IMG/VR virus record: IMGVR_UViG_3300030419_007944
Span: 1-55,831 of that record
Origin: a virus
DNA: 55,831 bases
Strand: one strand, 5' to 3'
The notes beneath the pieces were generated by a model that ran no database searches, was not told the origin of the DNA, and saw only the letters and a program-made list of their open reading frames with translations. The stretch's first letter is position 1. The number at the start of each line of letters is the position of its first letter. Made by a program: the position numbers and the translations under genes. Of the stretch, positions 1 through 11,800 are shown piece by piece.

Positions 1-2136
1 GGTTGGGGATCTATCATTCTCACCCAAACTTCTCTTGGGAAAAACAACTTCTGCCTCTAGAGTGCACGCAGCGCCGGAAGCAAAAGTAGCAGAAACTCCA
101 GGTATGTATGACAAAGAATTGCTATCATCAGAATCATAGTATTGATAGGCCGTCGCACTATAGGCGCTTGCAGGCGAGTTCGATGCTGTAAGTCTGGTCT
201 CTAAATCATCAAAATCAATATATCTTTTTCTTATTGATGTGTGAACATGATTATCTTTTAATTCGTATACGTCGTCTCTACTGTAAACATTTAATTTTAC
301 TAGCTCTTCGTCGACACCAAAACAACGCAAAAAATTACGAAGAGATGTAAAAGTACCTTTAGATTTTTGAATAAAAGATAAGTTATTGTAGATATTTTGG
401 TAAATAATTCTCTTTACTTCATAAAGCTTCTTTTCGAATAATAGTTTTTCATCGCGCTCCAGGTACTGTGCTAAAATAGATGCTTGTTCGAACAATTCTG
501 GAGCGTCATATCCCTTGCTTGTTAAAAGCCTATCCGCAAACGGCAGAGGCTTTTCATAATCATCATCATAAGGATAGTTTATATCTTTTAGCCTGGGGAG
601 CTTCTCAATCTGAAGGAAAAAGTCATCAAAAAAGCTGGCCATTACTTGGGTTAAGTACTTAAGGTGTTTAGACTTCTTCTCATCTTCTTCTACTATCCAA
701 GATGGCAATGATTTATAGATTGAAGAAATATTTTCAAAATCATGCATTGACCCAGTTGCCCTCTTACTCTCATAAAGAGATGACACACTAGGGTGGTACG
801 AATAGACGATTGGATCCTGAAATTCTTTCTGTGCTGCATTGGAAAGGACGATTGCTGAGCCTGTCGATCTGGATCTGGAAGTGTTATAATTTACAAAATT
901 ACCATTCGAAATCCTTCCGGAGTAATCTAACACAGTTGAATCTGTTGCCGATACTTCTGTTATCCCCTCGTTAAATTTGTAATATACGCCTAAATCAACA
1001 TAATTTGTCACTTCATCATGCTTGTCATTATCGGTATTTGTTCCTCCACCAACTTGATCTAGATAAAATCGTCCAATCTGTTGGCTGTTGCGAACAGTCT
1101 TCCAGTATCTAAATTCATCAAATGATGATGATAGTACATTGCCCCAGCCGACGTCGGCATATTTACCAGTCGCCGAAGACGATACAAAGTGGGCGCGTGC
1201 GCCTAGAGCGCCGACCATCGCACCATCGAACGCATTAACTGTATCGCTACTGGTTTGCTTCGACTTGTGTATGCCATCAACATATAAATTAGAGACGCTT
1301 TTGCTTCCTAGCGTCTCGAAGGTTACAGCGTAGTGACGCCACTCACTATCAGCGATATTCGCCAAGCCTGTGTCGTGAGTAATTGCTATAGAAGTGGAGC
1401 CAGAATCAACTTGTACATATATGTTTCCGTCGCGACTACCTTTAGAATATATTTCGAAATTTGAATATGTAGCAGCCGTAGATCCAGAGACCGCAGAATT
1501 GAAAAGATACTCTTTTCTATCAGCTCCTGTAGACACCCACCCCTCTTTTTTAAGCCAGAATTCAACAGTTATGCCTTTTCCGGGATCAAATTCTAAATTA
1601 TTAGTTCTCTGGCTAGCAGTATGATAAATATTGGCCTTAGAGATGCCATCTTTTGAGGGGCCAGCGCCGAAATCGCTTTTATAATCTCCATCTGGGTCGG
1701 CGTTGGGGCCACCTTTTATAAAAATATACTCCGGAGCTGACGAACTTAATATACTATTCGAAACAGTGGCTGAGTGTGAGGAGGAGCCGCTGTTAAAAGA
1801 AACAAAACCATTTGTTCTAGGATATTCATTTTCAAATATGAATAAATCTAAGTAGCTGCTTTCGTTTTCCCACTCAATTTTCTCTGCTTGTGAGCCGTCG
1901 TAAGGATAGGTTTGATAGATTCTTTTTATGGAATCTTCATAATATAATTCTGCCAAGCCGAAGCGGGCGAAATTAGATGCGGTTGTGAAATCTACATCTG
2001 GGCGAAATCGGCGGCGTCTCTTTGAATAGGCATTGATATATCTAGAAGATTCTACATCCTCTCTTAAATCATCCTTGGTCTTGTTCCTTATGTGTTTTAA
2101 AGAATGACCTTTTTCAAAAAAATCCTTAATGCTCAT
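1..2136 (-). CDS. LamG-domain virion structural protein, C-terminus cut off by window edge
   Basis: An open frame of 712 codons runs from an ATG at 2136 to the left edge without a stop, so the C-terminus is missing. Residues about 150-350 have the pattern of a concanavalin/LamG (laminin G-like) domain: a GITVEFWLKK strand, EWRHYAVTFE, an NLYVDG strand and FDEFRYWKTVR near the end. Such domains bind glycans and are common in tail and fibre proteins of marine myoviruses. The gene follows the DNRLRE-type protein by 22 bases and closes the baseplate block as far as visible. A GGGATG stretch upstream can serve as ribosome binding site. The role in adsorption is inferred from the domain and the neighbours. 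The exact virion position is unknown. Confidence 0.75.
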   Translation of the reverse strand, partial: MSIKDFFEKGHSLKHIRNKTKDDLREDVESSRYINAYSKRRRRFRPDVDFTTASNFARFGLAELYYEDSIKRIYQTYPYDGSQAEKIEWENESSYLDLFIFENEYPRTNGFVSFNSGSSSHSATVSNSILSSSAPEYIFIKGGPNADPDGDYKSDFGAGPSKDGISKANIYHTASQRTNNLEFDPGKGITVEFWLKKEGWVSTGADRKEYLFNSAVSGSTAATYSNFEIYSKGSRDGNIYVQVDSGSTSIAITHDTGLANIADSEWRHYAVTFETLGSKSVSNLYVDGIHKSKQTSSDTVNAFDGAMVGALGARAHFVSSSATGKYADVGWGNVLSSSFDEFRYWKTVRNSQQIGRFYLDQVGGGTNTDNDKHDEVTNYVDLGVYYKFNEGITEVSATDSTVLDYSGRISNGNFVNYNTSRSRSTGSAIVLSNAAQKEFQDPIVYSYHPSVSSLYESKRATGSMHDFENISSIYKSLPSWIVEEDEKKSKHLKYLTQVMASFFDDFFLQIEKLPRLKDINYPYDDDYEKPLPFADRLLTSKGYDAPELFEQASILAQYLERDEKLLFEKKLYEVKRIIYQNIYNNLSFIQKSKGTFTSLRNFLRCFGVDEELVKLNVYSRDDVYELKDNHVHTSIRKRYIDFDDLETRLTASNSPASAYSATAYQYYDSDDSNSLSYIPGVSATFASGAACTLEAEVVFPKRSLGENDRSPT

Positions 2137-2158
2137 GAATCATCCCAACTGTATATAA

Positions 2159-3676
2159 TTAATTACTTTCAACTCTAAATTTAAACAGTTCTTCTTGCTC
2201 GCGCCATCCATCTGAGCCGTGATACAATAACTTAATTGCATACATATAGCCAGCTTCTAGAGTCGACATGTCTAAATCAAAATAGCTACCAGAATTATCG
2301 TATGATAGGTAAGTATGATACTTTGCACTAGAAGTTGAATTATTGATAACAGTAGAGTTATCAACAACACGAATAATTTCAAAAGAAGCGCTAGGGATTG
2401 TGGTTTTTTCTATCTCCTTGGAGGCTACAGTATAAAGAGTTGGAGAGAAATTTCTAGGCCTTGTAAATACTCTAAACCTTGCCGTCTCTTGATTGCTATA
2501 GCTCGATTTAAGGTTTGTTACTTTTGTTACATATTGATTAAAATCGTCAGATAACAGTACGGAAGAAGAATTAAAGTTTTTAACAGATATTGACCCTGTC
2601 TTGTATTCTCCACCAACGCTACCGGACCATATATCATGAAGAACAGAAGCAGTCGTGTTTAGATACAACTGCGCTTTATAGACGCCGGTACTCACCTTAG
2701 ATGCAGAAGCCGAAGCTAACACCGCGCCGGCCGGGGCATCTGATACGCTCCCGTATAATTTAACTTTAATTGTCTCAGTGTGAGGTATATCCTTGAGTGA
2801 GCCGCGAATATAATTATAAAGATAAAGATTGTTTAAGTTCTCATTTGCTGGCGCCATGCTTGAGCTAGAATAGAAGTTGCCGCGGTCGTCCATTGTTCTA
2901 GAGTCCCAGCGCGCTTCAATAGTTGGCCTTTTAAAGAAAAATTCACTTGTCCTAGAAAAAAATCTTTTTGTATAAAAACTAGTCTTTTGACCGACAGTGT
3001 TGTGTAGTAGAGAGCCGCTATCAGCACCGGAAGAGTTTGACACATAAGCTTCCTGGCTGGAAGTTAGAAAAATGCCAAACCCATTGTTGTCTTGATTCCC
3101 CGCTAGCCATTCTTCTATCGCATCTGTCACATCAACAAGCAGGTCTTCATCGCCCCCAGAAAAAGAAGCTGTATAGTTAGGCATGCTAGATCCAGAAGTG
3201 TAAGAAGAAGAGTGAAAGTCTCCACCAACTTTAACCCAAGCTGTTGATTTTTCTCTGTTAATCCAGTTCGATCCTTCTATATAGTCCTTGGTTTTATCTT
3301 TGTAGCCCTCCATGTCCAAGCCATAGCCTTCCTGCCAAGATTGTGACACGGCTAAGACATTTAATGTATAGTCTCTTGGTAACTGTTCTGTGTGTCTGGC
3401 GTTGAACATCCTCAAATAGAAACTAACACTTCCAGAGCCTGGTATTGTTCCAGCTTCACGATCAGATTTTATACTATCCGAGCCTGTAACTTGAAATTTT
3501 ATAAGTGTTCGAGACAGCTCGGCAGATGATGTAGTGTCGCCATGGCCATAAATAGAAAAAACCTCTAGAATATCTGCAGCGCCCATGTTAGAGCCGGTAC
3601 CACGAGTAGATAAATCTACAGTAAAGGCGTTTGTTATAGTATTATCTTGTGTGGCAAAATATTTTTTAATTCCCAT
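2159..3676 (-). CDS. DNRLRE-type virion structural protein
   Basis: This 505-residue protein contains a DNRLRE-like beta-sandwich. The clearest segment is around residues 180-205, where DVTDAIEEWLAG is followed by NNGFGIFL, the usual 'domain x W, small residue, N-G-F' signature. The sequence is rich in Ser, Thr, Asn and Tyr, as expected for an extracellular beta structure, and has no signal peptide. Its start codon shares a base with the stop of the gp6-like gene (3676), which suggests translational coupling. DNRLRE domains occur in surface and polysaccharide-associated proteins and in tail proteins of environmental phages. I infer a baseplate-attached or fibre-connecting component. A T4 counterpart is not recognisable from sequence alone. 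Confidence 0.65.
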   Translation of the reverse strand: MGIKKYFATQDNTITNAFTVDLSTRGTGSNMGAADILEVFSIYGHGDTTSSAELSRTLIKFQVTGSDSIKSDREAGTIPGSGSVSFYLRMFNARHTEQLPRDYTLNVLAVSQSWQEGYGLDMEGYKDKTKDYIEGSNWINREKSTAWVKVGGDFHSSSYTSGSSMPNYTASFSGGDEDLLVDVTDAIEEWLAGNQDNNGFGIFLTSSQEAYVSNSSGADSGSLLHNTVGQKTSFYTKRFFSRTSEFFFKRPTIEARWDSRTMDDRGNFYSSSSMAPANENLNNLYLYNYIRGSLKDIPHTETIKVKLYGSVSDAPAGAVLASASASKVSTGVYKAQLYLNTTASVLHDIWSGSVGGEYKTGSISVKNFNSSSVLLSDDFNQYVTKVTNLKSSYSNQETARFRVFTRPRNFSPTLYTVASKEIEKTTIPSASFEIIRVVDNSTVINNSTSSAKYHTYLSYDNSGSYFDLDMSTLEAGYMYAIKLLYHGSDGWREQEELFKFRVESN

Positions 3677-5472
3677 TATCTAATGGTTCCCTTTATATCC
3701 GAATTAGAATATTTTAGCTCATAAATTACATTTTCAGGAGCATACAATATTCTCCCATCAGCAGAAATATATTCCGAAAGATTCAAGACTTCATCAGAAT
3801 ACAGCCCGCCATTAACATTTTCTATCTTGACGTTGGTGACGTCGACGACTTCTTCCAAATTGTTTAATTTATCATATATGTTAGTTATATAGACGGGCTG
3901 GCCGATGTCTAGTTTTTGAGCAAATATCTTCTGCACTTCGTCAATAGCGGCATTTAAGGCTTCTAGCTTGTCCTGGTCGTAATTCACAACTGCGCTAAAG
4001 CTAATCTCTATATTTACAATGCGCGCGTCTAAAATATCGATAGTATCATTTATCATCTTATAGTTGTTAAGCCATGCCTTCAAGTTGTTTTTCAACATTG
4101 TACTGCTAGTAGATAAATTTCCACGAGCATCCTGTGACAAGACATATAAATTTAAATTTCTTTTAAACGAATCATGATCTCTCACAAGTTTTGCTCTTTT
4201 AATCTTTCCAAATTTAGCTGGCATTCTGTAAATCAACGCCTCATAGTCGGATGCTGTCACTGCGCGACTTTGCGTTGCAAATACATCATTTATCCTCTGT
4301 TTAAGCTCTGGAACTGTCGGCAAGCTCACGTCTCCCGTGATCGGCTCTTCGTTTGTTACTTCTAGGCTATTCTTTGTATAGTCAATCTTCGATGCATCAG
4401 TTGCCGCCCCCTTGAAGACAAACAGAGGCTGCCCTATCTGGTTTAGCGCTGCTGTCGCGACATTGACATTATCGACGTTAGTGGTGCGATATACAACACG
4501 CAAAGATGTATTCGCTGGCGCAACGCCAAACTTATCATTTTCTAATAGTTTTGATGGATCAAAAGTCAAAGAATTTTCATAATCTTTACCATGCATCTTC
4601 AAAACAACATTAGAAGGATGTGTAGTGTTGTCTGTCTTTAGAGAGGACTCAGAGCCATATCCGAATTTAATAAATATTTGCCCATTTCTATTAAACGTTG
4701 TGAATCTTCTTGGTGCCGAGGTTGTTACTAAAATATTAGGAACTTGATCTCTGGTATCTGGGTCTTTATTTACTACTGTTCTGAAAATTGTATCTTGTGA
4801 TAAATAATCTACTTCATAATATTCGTGGCCATCGTCGTCCGTCACGGAGACAATTTCAGTAATATTATTGTCTGTAATGGGTACGGTTAAAAATCTTTGA
4901 AAATCTCCAACAGATACACTTTGTTCTTTTGTTTCTCCGGAGATAACCCTGCCGTGTGCCTTAACTGCAAAAGAAGTTGGCGAGCCATCATCAGGATCCG
5001 CTGTAGCAACAACAATCTCATTGTCTTTATTGGCGAAATCTATATCTTCTATCAAAGAAAATACCTGTCCTGATGTAGACGAGAACCGACTACCATGGGC
5101 GAGAACTGGCAGATAGTCAGTATCAGGGCCTGTGCCATTGGCGTCCGATTTCACTAAGATATACAAAGTCACCAGTCCAAAAGAATTTGCTTTCAGAGGC
5201 TGCTTGTATCCAGCCTGCTCGCCCAGTCTTACTATGTTGTCATATTCTGCAGCTGTGTCCAAAAAGGATTCGTTTGCTTGATAATCTAGATAAAAAGATA
5301 GCACATCTCCAACATATGACACAGTATCCAGCATCAAAGAGCCGAAACTAGCTTCAGAAAAATCCTTAAAGACATCTGGATAATAGCGCTTTGTATAATT
5401 AACCAAGCCTTCCTTGATCGAGCTAAAATCTCTATCAGTATATCTTATAAGTTTTTTATCTTTTTTTGCCAT
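3676..5472 (-). CDS. Baseplate wedge protein, gp6-like (Baseplate J family)
   Basis: The protein has 598 residues, close to T4 gp6 (about 660). The N-terminus has the family look: YTDRDFSSIKEGL, then DFSEASFGSLMLDTVSYVGDVLSFYLDYQANESFL, a helical region typical of gp6-like wedge proteins. The C-terminal half (from about 385) carries the Baseplate J pattern of TVPELKQRINDVFATQSRAVT followed by YEALIYRMP. Gp6 proteins form the ring holding the baseplate wedges together around the hub. The gene lies directly after the gp25-like gene, with two bases between stop and start, and the 25-6 order is the same as in T4. Family assignment is firm. Assembly details are inferred from T4. Confidence 0.88.
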   Translation of the reverse strand: MAKKDKKLIRYTDRDFSSIKEGLVNYTKRYYPDVFKDFSEASFGSLMLDTVSYVGDVLSFYLDYQANESFLDTAAEYDNIVRLGEQAGYKQPLKANSFGLVTLYILVKSDANGTGPDTDYLPVLAHGSRFSSTSGQVFSLIEDIDFANKDNEIVVATADPDDGSPTSFAVKAHGRVISGETKEQSVSVGDFQRFLTVPITDNNITEIVSVTDDDGHEYYEVDYLSQDTIFRTVVNKDPDTRDQVPNILVTTSAPRRFTTFNRNGQIFIKFGYGSESSLKTDNTTHPSNVVLKMHGKDYENSLTFDPSKLLENDKFGVAPANTSLRVVYRTTNVDNVNVATAALNQIGQPLFVFKGAATDASKIDYTKNSLEVTNEEPITGDVSLPTVPELKQRINDVFATQSRAVTASDYEALIYRMPAKFGKIKRAKLVRDHDSFKRNLNLYVLSQDARGNLSTSSTMLKNNLKAWLNNYKMINDTIDILDARIVNIEISFSAVVNYDQDKLEALNAAIDEVQKIFAQKLDIGQPVYITNIYDKLNNLEEVVDVTNVKIENVNGGLYSDEVLNLSEYISADGRILYAPENVIYELKYSNSDIKGTIR

Positions 5473-5474
5473 TA

Positions 5475-5870
5475 TTATGTAATGTCCTCAGCGTATAATG
5501 TTAAATCTGCTTCTAAATTTAAGCTTGCAACTTCGTATCGTATCTCAATAGACAAAATTTGAGAATCCAAAGCTTCATCCGGCTGCAATCCAGAGTCGAA
5601 ATGCATGCTCTTTATTCTAACAAAGGGCATATATCTATCGATCTGTTTTTTTATTCTCTGCTTTATCTTAGGAATTACATTAACCTTGGGTTCAAATAAG
5701 AAATGCTTGAGGCCTACGCCAAAGTCTGCATTCATAACGCGTTCGCCAGGTGAAGTTAATAATAGATTTTTAAAATTTTGGTGAACCTCTTCCTTATAGT
5801 TCTGTACTAGAGAATAAAGTCCATTTTTTTCATCCCGACTTAGAGGCAGTGTTGGGCCTATACCGTTCAT
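5475..5870 (-). CDS. Baseplate wedge protein, gp25-like (GPW/gp25 family)
   Basis: At 131 residues it matches T4 gp25 (132). It shows the family core: NGLYSLVQNYKEEVHQNFKNLLLTSPGERVMNADFGVGLKHFLFEP, where the PGER, DFG and LFEP elements are diagnostic, followed by an alternating beta C-terminus. Gp25 proteins join the wedge core next to the sheath and are among the most conserved parts of contractile tails; the T6SS TssE is a relative. Start is ATG at 5870 with an AGGGA site upstream. It sits between the giant structural gene and the gp6-like gene. This is the firmest evidence in the window that the phage has a contractile tail. Confidence 0.9.
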   Translation of the reverse strand: MNGIGPTLPLSRDEKNGLYSLVQNYKEEVHQNFKNLLLTSPGERVMNADFGVGLKHFLFEPKVNVIPKIKQRIKKQIDRYMPFVRIKSMHFDSGLQPDEALDSQILSIEIRYEVASLNLEADLTLYAEDIT

Positions 5871-5885
5871 TGTTCGTCCCTCTTA

Positions 5886-8800
5886 TCATAATTCGTCTTC
5901 ACAATTTGGATTATCCTCATCGGCGCCGGTATCCATGGCGTCATCCTGTTGTTCTTCATATACACCTATAAGTAGTAACGCAATATAAATCATACCAGGA
6001 ATGGTACTAGGTGGTCCGACGCCTGTAATGAAGAGAGGATTAACAGGTGGCATGCCGCCGCCGAAGGGCATCCATGTAGGTAGCATGCCAGCCCAAAGGC
6101 CAGGGATCATGTAGGGCGATCCGAGAGTATTTTTAATCTTTCTTTTTGTATTTTTAATCTTTCTCTTCATGACAACAATTGTGTCTTGCAATTCTTGTTT
6201 AGTATTCTCTAGATCTTCGTCCAGTTTCAGATAATCTTTTTTCATCTGTTCTAAGGCTTCAACGTCCTCTTTTATGCTATCTATAGTAGTCTTTAGCTCT
6301 GTCACATCAATATCGCCTAGAATTTCACTTGAAGGAAAATTATAACAAGGCGCATCGCCTTCAGCATCAGCACATTCAGGATGAATTATTATCTCCCAAT
6401 CTTTTACGGCGCTGCCGACAATATTTACTGTCGCTATGCCAGGCTGCTGCTTTGCAGGATCTGGCTTAAGTTCTCCGGGAAGATTATCTATGGCCATCTG
6501 TATTGGAATGGCGCCGGCGCTGAGCTGCATCTCTATTTGTCTCTTGGCGTTCTCCACCTTCATAATTGTATTATTTATCGTCTGCTCGCTCAAAGCTACA
6601 GACTGTTCTAGAGCTGCAATAACAGACTCAGATATCGCAGTCGCTATATCGACAACCAGCTTAGCAATCATAACAGCCGGATCTGTAATTTCAACAAATC
6701 CTTTCAAAATATGCAGAGGAGTCATAATAAGAATTCTTAAAATCTGCTTCCTTAGATTGGGGACGTTCGTGTCGACGCCCATGTCTCCTGCTATAGCAAG
6801 CTCCTCCAAGGTTTGTTTTATAGGATCAGGAACAAATTTATAATCAGACGACTCTAGCAAGGATTTTAAAGTAAGCAAGAGAGAATATTTTGTCTCATCA
6901 AGTATATCAGTTGGCTCAGGAATGAACTTAGATAAGCCATCGCCGGCATATAGGAAAGCCAAAGTCATATACCTTCTCATAGGAAATAAATTTTCAAAAA
7001 GAAGTCTAAATTCAGGAGTCGCTTTAAGATTTTCTAGTTGTACCTTGGCTAAGTTTTTATAATAAAATTGGTCTGCAGAGTTAACATAGCTTTGAACAAT
7101 TTTAGGATTGCTAAGCAGCCACTCATGAACTTTTTCTGCAGACGCATCTACAGGCGGGACATTATCTATACGAGGTCCTGCGCCGCCGGTATATCCTCCA
7201 AGATCGTGGGCCCCAGGAAGTCGACCCAGCTCGTTTAATGAATAATTCTTGCCGTCGACATTAAAGCTTCTAGCCAAAGGTATGCCTTGTTCATCAAGAA
7301 AACTCAAGGTGTGTTCTGTCTCGATGATTGGTATATGTATCTCTCTTAATACGCTCTTGCCGGAGAAGTTGTCGTGTGATTCCTTTGTCGTATTTAAGTA
7401 TGGAGCTTGGTTTACAAATGTCTTTCCCCTCTTTATCGCGTCCAAAGACAGCCAGCTATGAAGAGTAGGCCAGAAATTAAATCCATCATCCTGTACATCT
7501 GCGATCGGGCGGGAAGTTATATAGCTCATCCTTAAACCAAATCTAATTTCTTTAAAAAATGGATACAGCCCATGTTCTAAAAATATTAATTTTTTATCAG
7601 GATCGGAATAAATATCTTTCAAAAATACATGTCGATAATAATGATTCCAAACTGAAAATGGCACATAGTCATAAACATGCGCATTATAAAAATTATTGCC
7701 ACTGCGCCACTCTGCATGTATTGGATCGGGCCCGAGTACTGAATCGACGGTGAACTCATGTTGCAAGACAGGATCGTCGCAGGGTTCGCCGTCGGGGCCG
7801 ACCTGCTGATAGACTTTAACGTCCAGCTTTTCACGATCAACAGAAGTTGAGTCGACAATATAAACGTAGGGCTGTATTATGATATTTCCCAATTTTTCAT
7901 TTAATGAATTGCGGATTGTACCATCAAGAAAATTTTCCTTAGAAGATGGTAGAAAATGCCCAAGATATTTTTCTTGAAAAACTCTGTCTTGTTTAGCCAA
8001 TTCACGGGGAGAACCCCAAGAGTCCGGGCGATTATCTATTATTTCATCTCGCAAGGTTTTATTTGGCGTATCCCATGAGAAAGGCTGTCGATCATGGTGT
8101 AAAAGAAGCTCCTTGAAGTTATTCCATCCGACATGCTCCATTGCCTCAGAAGCTTCTTCAACATCTTCGGCAGTGGGGGATCCAACAATAAAAGGATCGA
8201 ATCCGTCAGTGCTAGAATAATCATCATATCGTGTTGCAGAAAAATCTTTGCCGGCTTTTTGCGACCAATGAGGTGCGGCAGACCACGGCCTAGGATGGTA
8301 ATTCAAAGGAAGTGAGTACATATAGTTTTTTTGATTGTTCTTGGAGTTCATTCCAAACAAGTCCGAAGGATTTTCATATACCTCCGACCAGGTGCTGTCA
8401 GAATCAAGTCTCATGGACTGCAAATAAGGATCGCCGTGGGCGTGAACTGCATCTTCTAAGTTTGAATCGCCGATTGTATAATAGCCACCGCGTTTGCCAG
8501 AGCCATAGTTCATTGTATAGATATTTTGGTTAAAGTGCACATCTACAACATAATCATAGCCGCCAAGATAGGGGTCCCAGCCAGTTTTAAGAGAAGTCTT
8601 CCAAGAATCCTCATCAGCTTGGGCTTCGGCTAATCTTTTCTCATTTTTCTTTAAAAAATCTGGATCGGATGTCCGGACAATGTTAAGCTGTAGGTCGGTA
8701 GATAGAGGACTACTATTTGAGAAAATACCTTTTATAACACTAGCTATATTCTCACCTTCTTTACTGATGAGGTATTCTAATCCGCTAGTTTTAGTTCTAA

Positions 8801-11800
8801 GCAGGAAAGACTCATAGTCTGTTATGCCCTCTTCCTTCCTGATAATATCATTAACATATTCAGCTAGAAGTCCTATTTCTGGTATATCTTCCCTTATATT
8901 TCTAATAATAATGCCAGCAATGGCACTATCTTTAAAAACCTCAGAGACATCTATGCTGTCCCAGGAAATAAGGCTAGCCAAGCACATCTCTAAACAATAA
9001 ACTTTAACAAGGAGCATAATAACTCCTTCAATCAAAGATTTCTTTACAGCGTTTTCTTCTTGAGCGACGTCCTCATAGACGTCGCGACAAACGGACTTTT
9101 TATAAAATTTAATTATCTTAGGCTTGACTTCTTTTAAATTAAAAAAGTCTGTCTCGACATTTTCGAGATCTTTTCTGGGGACTACCCCTAATTCGTCAAA
9201 AACTTGTCGACACCTAGGATCGACTTTGCTTTTATTGAGAGGGTTTCTCAAAATCTTCTTCCATAATTTTTTCATAAACTTTCTCTCGTGAAGGCGAGAC
9301 TGGGAAAGTTTAGATAACATCTGATTAGAATAGGCATATTGCAGCGCACTATAGCCGTATCTTGATAAGATAAATTCTAATCTTTTATCGAATACTTCGG
9401 GTGGAGAAGAGTTATATTTTTCAGCAAACTTTCTATATTTATGAGTAAGCAATTTGCCAAATATTTGAGCTTTGAAGTTGCTCTTTACGAGATTGTAGGC
9501 GTTTCCGGGCAGAGTGTCAAGACGTAGATAATCTGTCCCTGCAACGTCCTGGTGGACACTTACTAGATCTCCAAATACATCTGAAATACTTTGCCAATTA
9601 TCAAGTATCTCATCAGTGCTGCTCATTCCTATTTCCTTAAGGAGATCTTGAATATCATCATCTAATTTTTTGGCATGAAGATAATTATAAAGAGGCCTAT
9701 CAAGCGTAGAAGCGCCATCTCGAATGGGATCCGGCGGGAGTGAGCCAACCTCTCCTTGTGCAGATGAGTAACTAGTCTGCTTTAACTTAGACTTGATCAG
9801 CGTGTATGTATCATATATATCTGATTCTTGCCATTCGCGATGGCCATCGAAGTCTGAAAGCATGTTTTGATAAACAAGTTTATGGTCTTGCTGAAGCCAT
9901 TGTAATTGATCGGTGATTGAAATTATATCACTATCAACCGTGTCCATTCCATTGGTGAACAATTCCAGCATTTGGTCCCTTTGTTGAGACGCATTAATTC
10001 CCGCTACCTCTTTTGGCTGTATTTCGGTAAACGGCAAATCATACATAATAACATTAGGATTAAAATTTGCTTTATCCTCTAGTAAAAGCTGATCTTCATA
10101 CGCGTTAGCCACGCCAGGAGAATATCCAAATGATGGAGGATATATTTCAGGCATCTGTAGTGAATCATAAAGTTCCGGATTTACTTTTTTATTCTCCATG
10201 CTGAAATGGCTAGTTAGTTCATCAGCATCTTTATTTAAGATATTATTGGGATCTCTAAAGCCTTCCTCGAACATAACCATAATAGGGCATATACCTGTTG
10301 TATTATAGAAAACAGTCGCGCTGGAGTGGGCGGCACCATCTAGGACGTGGCGAATGCCGTCTTCTGTTGATGCAGGGTCTGTGTCGACCAAGTGTAGCCT
10401 GTTGATTCCTAATCCAAAAATAACTCCTTTTATGGCTGAAAAATTGCTAAACTCTGGAAACATTTTCTCAATCCGCGACTTCTCCAAGCCAGTCGCCTCA
10501 GCGACGGTCAGCTCCATGAATCGTTCAACCAATGTTGTATCTTCTGAAAGGGACTGTGTTGAGCGCACCTGAAGCAGGCGGTCTGCTGCGGCCTTAACAC
10601 CGCGCCAGGAGTCCAAATGCTCCGGGGTGCCAGAACCTCTTTCTAGTGTCTTTGTTTCCTCATCTATAAACGCCCCAAGATACATCTGACACATTGGCAA
10701 CCAATATAGCGGATTTTGGTGAATATCTATTAGTTTTGTATCGAGAGGATAAACTTTATGAAGCCAAGCCTCCTGCATGCCATAGTGATTTTTATTTTTT
10801 GCCTGAATCGCTCCGGAGTCGTCTTTAAAGCTTGTTTCGCCAGACTTGTTTCTCCAGGGTGACACAGGCAGATATTCATACATCTTGCTGTCATTCGAAT
10901 AACCTAATTTCCGATCAAGCCTAAAAACAATATCAGGAGTGTACACAAATGCATCAAGTCCGTAGCGGTCGTCGCCGGTGCCGAACATCGGCTTTATAAT
11001 TTCTCCAAATTGTTTTACTAAAAACGCGCTAACTTCTTCTGTATCAACCTGCGCATCATCGGGAAGCTGCTCGTCTTCTTGTAGGCCATAGCCGCCTTCG
11101 GCGGCAGGAGTTTGCAAATAAAGATCTTTAAGCAAGCCTGCTGCTTTCTTAATATCAGACGGCACTTTCTGCTTCTTGTGATTTGCATCGTAGAGATTGT
11201 AAACACTTTCAATTGTCAGAGGCTTGATGGTGGAAAAATAACGGCCGGCGTTCTTGGTGGAGCTTTGGGATGCGGCATGCTCAAAACGAACATCAAGCTG
11301 ATCCGAAGCAAAACCAGGCATATTCGCGCTTTCAGAAGCGGCATGATTATCATCAGGATCGTTGCGGTCGTATCCATAATGAAAATATTTTCCATATGTA
11401 AGATTATATGTCTCATTAAGGGGAGTTTTAAAGTGTTGGCTAGTAGGACCTGCGTTGCCACAAACATACGCCACGCACTGCTTAATATAAGGATCACTGA
11501 CTGCATCGGTGAACATCTTGTGAGCTTCTCGCATCTCTTCAGGATCTGAGACTGTTAATAAGGCTCGGGGCGGCATAGAGAAGAATCTTAGACTTCTTAA
11601 ATCCTCCATCAAAGATCCCTTTGCGAAAGTTAGTATATTATCAGTCACCCTCTCTACAGAATCCTGAATTGCTTCTGGTAATTGAAAAAACCCTTGAGGG
11701 CCACAAGGCTCGGGAAGCACACCATCAAGCACATTTCCTCCACCGGCATCCGAATTGAATAGCAGACTGGCCATGTCTTTTACGGTATTTTCCAGATCTT